Assembly: GCA_005882905.1 (NCBI GenBank)
Contig: VBBG01000091.1
Coordinates: 1-7,952, forward strand
Reading direction: 5' to 3'
DNA from: Candidatus Bathyarchaeota archaeon
GTDB lineage: Archaea; Thermoproteota; Bathyarchaeia; 40CM-2-53-6
DNA length: 7,952 nucleotides
Under the pieces are notes generated by a model that worked only from the letters and a program-made list of their open reading frames with translations, ran no database searches and was not told the DNA's origin. Shown here in pieces: positions 5,836 through 7,952 of this stretch (its first letter is position 1; each line of letters starts with the position of its first letter). A program made the position numbers and the translations under genes.

Positions 5836-6308
5836 TTCCGCCTGCTCTCCACTAGGTGGACGTTTCTTGCCACTTCCAGGGCTTTAGTGTAATCGAAACT
5901 GAGGTTTGAATCGAAGGGTATCCGGAGTTTCTGGTAGAGCCCTTTCACGATGATCCTTTCTAGCACTGAGGACGCGTTCCCGAACGTGGAGTTGAGTTGT
6001 CTCTCCAGCTCTCTCGGATTTTCCGGGTCGTCCAGCAGTCCCTTTGAGACTAGGAGCGCGAGGACGTTCTTGCCTAGGCTGTCTTCAATCGACTCTCGGA
6101 TGCTGTCCGTCAGTAGGAAAGCGAACGCCTTCTCGTCAGCGAGCTTCGCGCTTTCTCTAATGAGGCTTTGAGGTCGCATTTCGTAAGTGGGGGACCGCGC
6201 AATGCTCGGGGAGCTCGTCTCAACCACCAGAGAGACCCTTATGGCCATCCGACGTGCGTGCCTCCGGATTAGCTGACTGTAACTTGAGGGCCGGGAGCAT
6301 TGTCTCAT
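5832..6308 (-). CDS. NitrOD5-like output-domain protein, first gene of the KaiC cluster
   Basis: This encodes a small soluble helical protein, 158 residues from ATG 6308 or 115 residues from ATG 6179. The C-terminal 90 residues contain an FG-x4-VLERIIVKGLYQKL segment (from residue 109), followed by IPFD...SFDYTKALEVA. It resembles what I remember of the Nitrosopumilus output domain 5 (NitrOD5) family found beside archaeal signalling genes; that assignment needs a profile search. A distant paralogue lies divergently at 6424-6834. ATG 6308 fits a TATA-like element at 6348-6340 with a very short leader. ATG 6179 gives an N-terminus that matches the paralogue's length, and ATG 6248 has GGAGG about 12 nt upstream. 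The extra 43 residues are Ser/Arg-rich and not clearly coding. The stop TGA overlaps the wHTH start (ATGA), so this gene leads the unit. Confidence 0.8.
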   Translation of the reverse strand: MRQCSRPSSYSQLIRRHARRMAIRVSLVVETSSPSIARSPTYEMRPQSLIRESAKLADEKAFAFLLTDSIRESIEDSLGKNVLALLVSKGLLDDPENPRELERQLNSTFGNASSVLERIIVKGLYQKLRIPFDSNLSFDYTKALEVARNVHLVESRRK

Positions 6309-6339
6309 TTCTTGTAGGCTGTGCGAGCCCTGATGCCTA

Positions 6340-6348
6340 GTTATTAAC
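6340..6348. promoter_or_regulatory. Palindromic TATA-like element between divergent genes
   Basis: GTTATTAAC is a perfect palindrome around its central base and the most AT-rich stretch in the 6309-6423 divergent intergenic region. On the minus strand it reads as a TATA box about 32-40 nt upstream of ATG 6308, so transcription would begin roughly 8 nt before that ATG. On the plus strand it would give a leader of about 50 nt for the gene at 6424. It could serve either direction or act as a regulator site. Confidence 0.45.
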
Positions 6349-6423
6349 CAGGGGAGACTCGGGCTCGTAGTGGTTCCCGTTTTCGGCAGGACATTGTTAC
6401 ACCATGCCTAATCGGGCGAGGAA

Positions 6424-6834
6424 ATGCAAGTCTTTCCCAATGGGGACTTTTCAGTGCGCACGTCGTTAGTAGAGACGTTTCAGTCCACGATGAGCGAGTG
6501 CTTCATCAGGACCGTCCGAGACATGCTGGGCTCTGCTGTCACCAGCGAGGTACGCCGGCTACTGGAAAGGAACGGGATCCCACCCCGTGACATTGCGTCA
6601 AGATTCGACGAAGTCGTGGAGATCCTCACGCACAGCTTTGGGAGCTCAGCGAGAGTTCTAGTCTACAAGACAGTAGCATCACTATACGAGGAGTATTCTC
6701 TCAGACCTAGCTTCGGCTTCTACGATTCTCTGAAAGACCGAGTCGCTCTGTTAAGGGAAAAGGTGATCAGTGATCTTTTGAAGCCGAGACATTCTCTCAG
6801 TGTCGACGACTCGATCTACATTGCGACACGATGA
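6424..6834 (+). CDS. NitrOD5-like output-domain protein, divergent paralogue
   Basis: A 136-residue soluble helical protein is read from ATG 6424 (GAGG just upstream) to TGA 6832-6834; ATG 6490 is an internal alternative. Residues 72-88 carry FG-x4-VL-x4-V-x2-LY with exactly the spacing seen in the NitrOD5-like protein on the opposite strand (its residues 109-125). The region before (SECFIRTVRDMLGSAV) aligns with that protein's DSIRESIEDSLGKNV, and a short SFGFYDSLKDRVA aligns with SFDYTKALEVA. Sequence identity is low, so this is an old duplication or two members of one broad family. The extra tail from about residue 112 (KVISDLLKPRHSL...) is unique to this copy. It has no membrane segment or catalytic motif. 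Its position back-to-back with the KaiC unit suggests a shared regulatory circuit. Confidence 0.85.
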   Translation: MQVFPNGDFSVRTSLVETFQSTMSECFIRTVRDMLGSAVTSEVRRLLERNGIPPRDIASRFDEVVEILTHSFGSSARVLVYKTVASLYEEYSLRPSFGFYDSLKDRVALLREKVISDLLKPRHSLSVDDSIYIATR

Positions 6835-6898
6835 CCAACCCTCTCCCAAGGACTAGGACTTAGTGACGATATCCAACGATAGAGCATTGACGCGGCAC

Positions 6899-7477
6899 CT
6901 AATTGGATGTATCCTTGGAGTCTGCTGTCTGGACCAGATAGGAGATAGGGTTGACAGTCTTCTGTTCGTGTCTTCGGCCGAACGCCCGCGGTGGAACAAG
7001 AATCTGCAACAGGTTTCTTAACGACTGTCTTGAATCCTCATCGCTTTCGACGGAGGCTGGGTCATTCTCGACCGCGCGATCGGCTGTCGGCTCTGGCTTA
7101 GCGGGGCCATGCTTGTGACTGGGGCTTCCCAGGAGATGTTCAATCATCAAACTTTTCGGAGCTTGCAGCCCGCATGCCGGACAGGAGTATACAGCTGTTT
7201 GAGAGACCGTGGCTACACTCGAATTGTCAGTGACCGTCTCAATCGGTTCCGGTTCTGTCCTCAAGCGTGGTCCGTGCCTCGTTCTGGATCTGACTCTTCG
7301 GGTTTTGTTCTGCTTCCTGCTGACTCTGGGCCTGCTAGCTAGACGCCTTCTAGAACTGACTGTCTTATGCGGGGCAGTCTTCTTTCCACTACGCCTCACG
7401 GGAAGTAGTCCCGAGATGGCTCCGGCGACTCCTTGCAGGAATCCGAAAATCAGCGCCTTCGTTCCACTAGCCCCCAT
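6899..7477 (-). CDS. Membrane-anchored basic protein with one C2H2-like zinc finger
   Basis: A 192-residue protein is read from ATG 7477. It has an N-terminal hydrophobic segment (about 7-26, KALIFGFLQGVAGAISGLLP) that could be a membrane anchor or signal-like helix. A very basic, disordered region follows (28-72, many Arg/Lys). One zinc finger comes next: Cys99-x2-Cys102-x11-His114-x6-His121, within SCPACG...EHLLGSPSH. The HLxGxxxH spacing recalls matrin/U1-type C2H2 fingers, which bind RNA or protein in eukaryotes; this is a resemblance only. An acidic linker follows, then a Pro/Arg motif NLLQILVPPRAFGRRH (155-170) and TVNPISYLVQT. I have a general memory of similar unnamed proteins in Thermoproteota. 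The gene runs towards the + gene at 6424-6834 with 64 nt between. No clear promoter or ribosome site is seen. Nucleic-acid binding near the membrane is plausible but unproven. Confidence 0.8.
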   Translation of the reverse strand: MGASGTKALIFGFLQGVAGAISGLLPVRRSGKKTAPHKTVSSRRRLASRPRVSRKQNKTRRVRSRTRHGPRLRTEPEPIETVTDNSSVATVSQTAVYSCPACGLQAPKSLMIEHLLGSPSHKHGPAKPEPTADRAVENDPASVESDEDSRQSLRNLLQILVPPRAFGRRHEQKTVNPISYLVQTADSKDTSN

Positions 7478-7671
7478 GACTACTATGAATGATAAGGGGC
7501 ATGGTCTGGTGATTCCCGCTTGCTACCAGTGCCCGTAGATAACGGTAACAGTCTCTCCGACCATGGAGAAAGTTCGGAAAGACCCTTCTCGAAGGTCACC
7601 GGTTTCGACGAGCCTTCAGCTCGGCTGTTGCAACTCCAGGACTTCCGCGTGGAATCCTTGTCGTTCTGAAC
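7478..7671. other. Intergenic region between two zinc-protein genes
   Basis: No convincing gene is seen in these 194 nt. Frames crossing it on + are Ser/Arg-rich and look like shadows. A short imperfect hairpin, GAC-C-CTT / CTCG loop / AAGGTC, lies at 7581-7597. It has six pairs, one bulge and no T-run, so it is too weak to call a terminator. Confidence 0.5.
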
Positions 7672-7929
7672 TCATTTGCGGAAGTCTTTGCAGTCGCACT
7701 CGTAGCCAAAGCTGGAGTATCCGCAGTTGGGATTGTGCAGTGTCCTGTTGTGCCCGCAGTTGGTGCAGTATTCTTGGCCTCCCACTTGGCTCGCAACCGC
7801 CTGGTCCGTCGGGCAGACCTTGTGAGCCATATGGTCCACAAACTTGTTCCGTCCAACCTTTGTCCTGATGACGATGACTTCATCCTGTGGAATCCTAATG
7901 GGTTTGTGACACTTTGGACAAAGGTTCAT
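7672..7929 (-). CDS. Small zinc-ribbon protein, unknown function
   Basis: An 85-residue Cys/His-rich protein is read from ATG 7929 (TTG 7935 would add two residues) to TGA 7674-7672. Probable metal ligands are CPKC at 4/7, His33 or His36 and Cys39 (HMAHKVCP), CTNC at 55/58, His65, Cys69, and Cys78/Cys80 at the end (ECDCKDF). This suggests two zinc-binding sites: an N-terminal CxxC paired with H-x2-C across a basic hairpin (VIRTKVGRNKF), and a C-terminal ribbon. Such proteins may bind nucleic acid or proteins, and no specific family is recognised. It is on the same strand as the zinc-finger gene downstream, separated by 194 nt, so the two need not share a transcript. The upstream promoter, if any, is at or beyond the window edge. 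Confidence 0.75.
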   Translation of the reverse strand: MNLCPKCHKPIRIPQDEVIVIRTKVGRNKFVDHMAHKVCPTDQAVASQVGGQEYCTNCGHNRTLHNPNCGYSSFGYECDCKDFRK

Positions 7930-7952
7930 GCTCAATGAGATACAGCCTTGCG

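Noticed and set aside
7596..7883. Second minus-strand frame overlapping the zinc-ribbon gene
   Set aside because: It is Thr/Ala/Arg-rich without motifs, while the other frame has regular CxxC zinc ligands.

Overview
The window looks archaeal, most likely from the phylum Thermoproteota (Nitrososphaeria- or Bathyarchaeia-like soil or sediment lineages). The reasons are an M1 aminopeptidase of the tricorn-interacting-factor / Sulfolobus type, a single-domain KaiC-like ATPase with a small winged-helix partner, short output-domain proteins that resemble the Nitrosopumilus output domain 5 family, serine/threonine-rich surface repeat modules, and a TATA-like element between divergent genes. The assignment is by recognition of protein families, not by a marker gene. 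No rRNA, tRNA, CRISPR array, insertion sequence or transposase was seen.

Layout. Positions 1-648 (+) hold the 3' end of a secreted beta-sandwich repeat protein: two modules of about 105 residues. Its frame is broken near position 94, where one missing base creates a TAG. Positions 649-1016 contain only a weak small open frame on + (750-983). From 1017 to about 6308 all convincing genes lie on the minus strand, probably as one transcription unit or two linked ones. In transcription order these are: a NitrOD5-like protein (stop at 5832), a winged-helix protein (5835-5536, ATGA overlap), a KaiC-like ATPase (5539-4691, TTGA overlap), a three-TM membrane protein (4678-4334, 12 nt gap), a helical coiled-coil protein (4241-3942, with a possible frameshift at its 5' end), an M1 zinc aminopeptidase (3893-1452) and a four-TM membrane protein (1367-1017). 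Across a 115-nt divergent intergenic region with a palindromic TATA-like element lies a second, distant NitrOD5-like paralogue on + (6424-6834). The right end carries a basic protein with an N-terminal membrane segment and one C2H2-like zinc finger (7477-6899) and an 85-residue zinc-ribbon protein (7929-7672), both on minus.

How they may work together. The overlapping stop/start codons of the NitrOD5-like, winged-helix and KaiC genes imply coupled translation and a shared job. KaiC-like ATPases have been proposed as signalling hubs in Archaea that connect membrane or sensory inputs to HTH outputs. Here the KaiC protein is packed with a DNA-binding candidate, a membrane protein, a coiled-coil protein and two related output-domain proteins of unknown function. 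This set is the most likely uncharacterised system in the window. The aminopeptidase further downstream may simply be co-transcribed.
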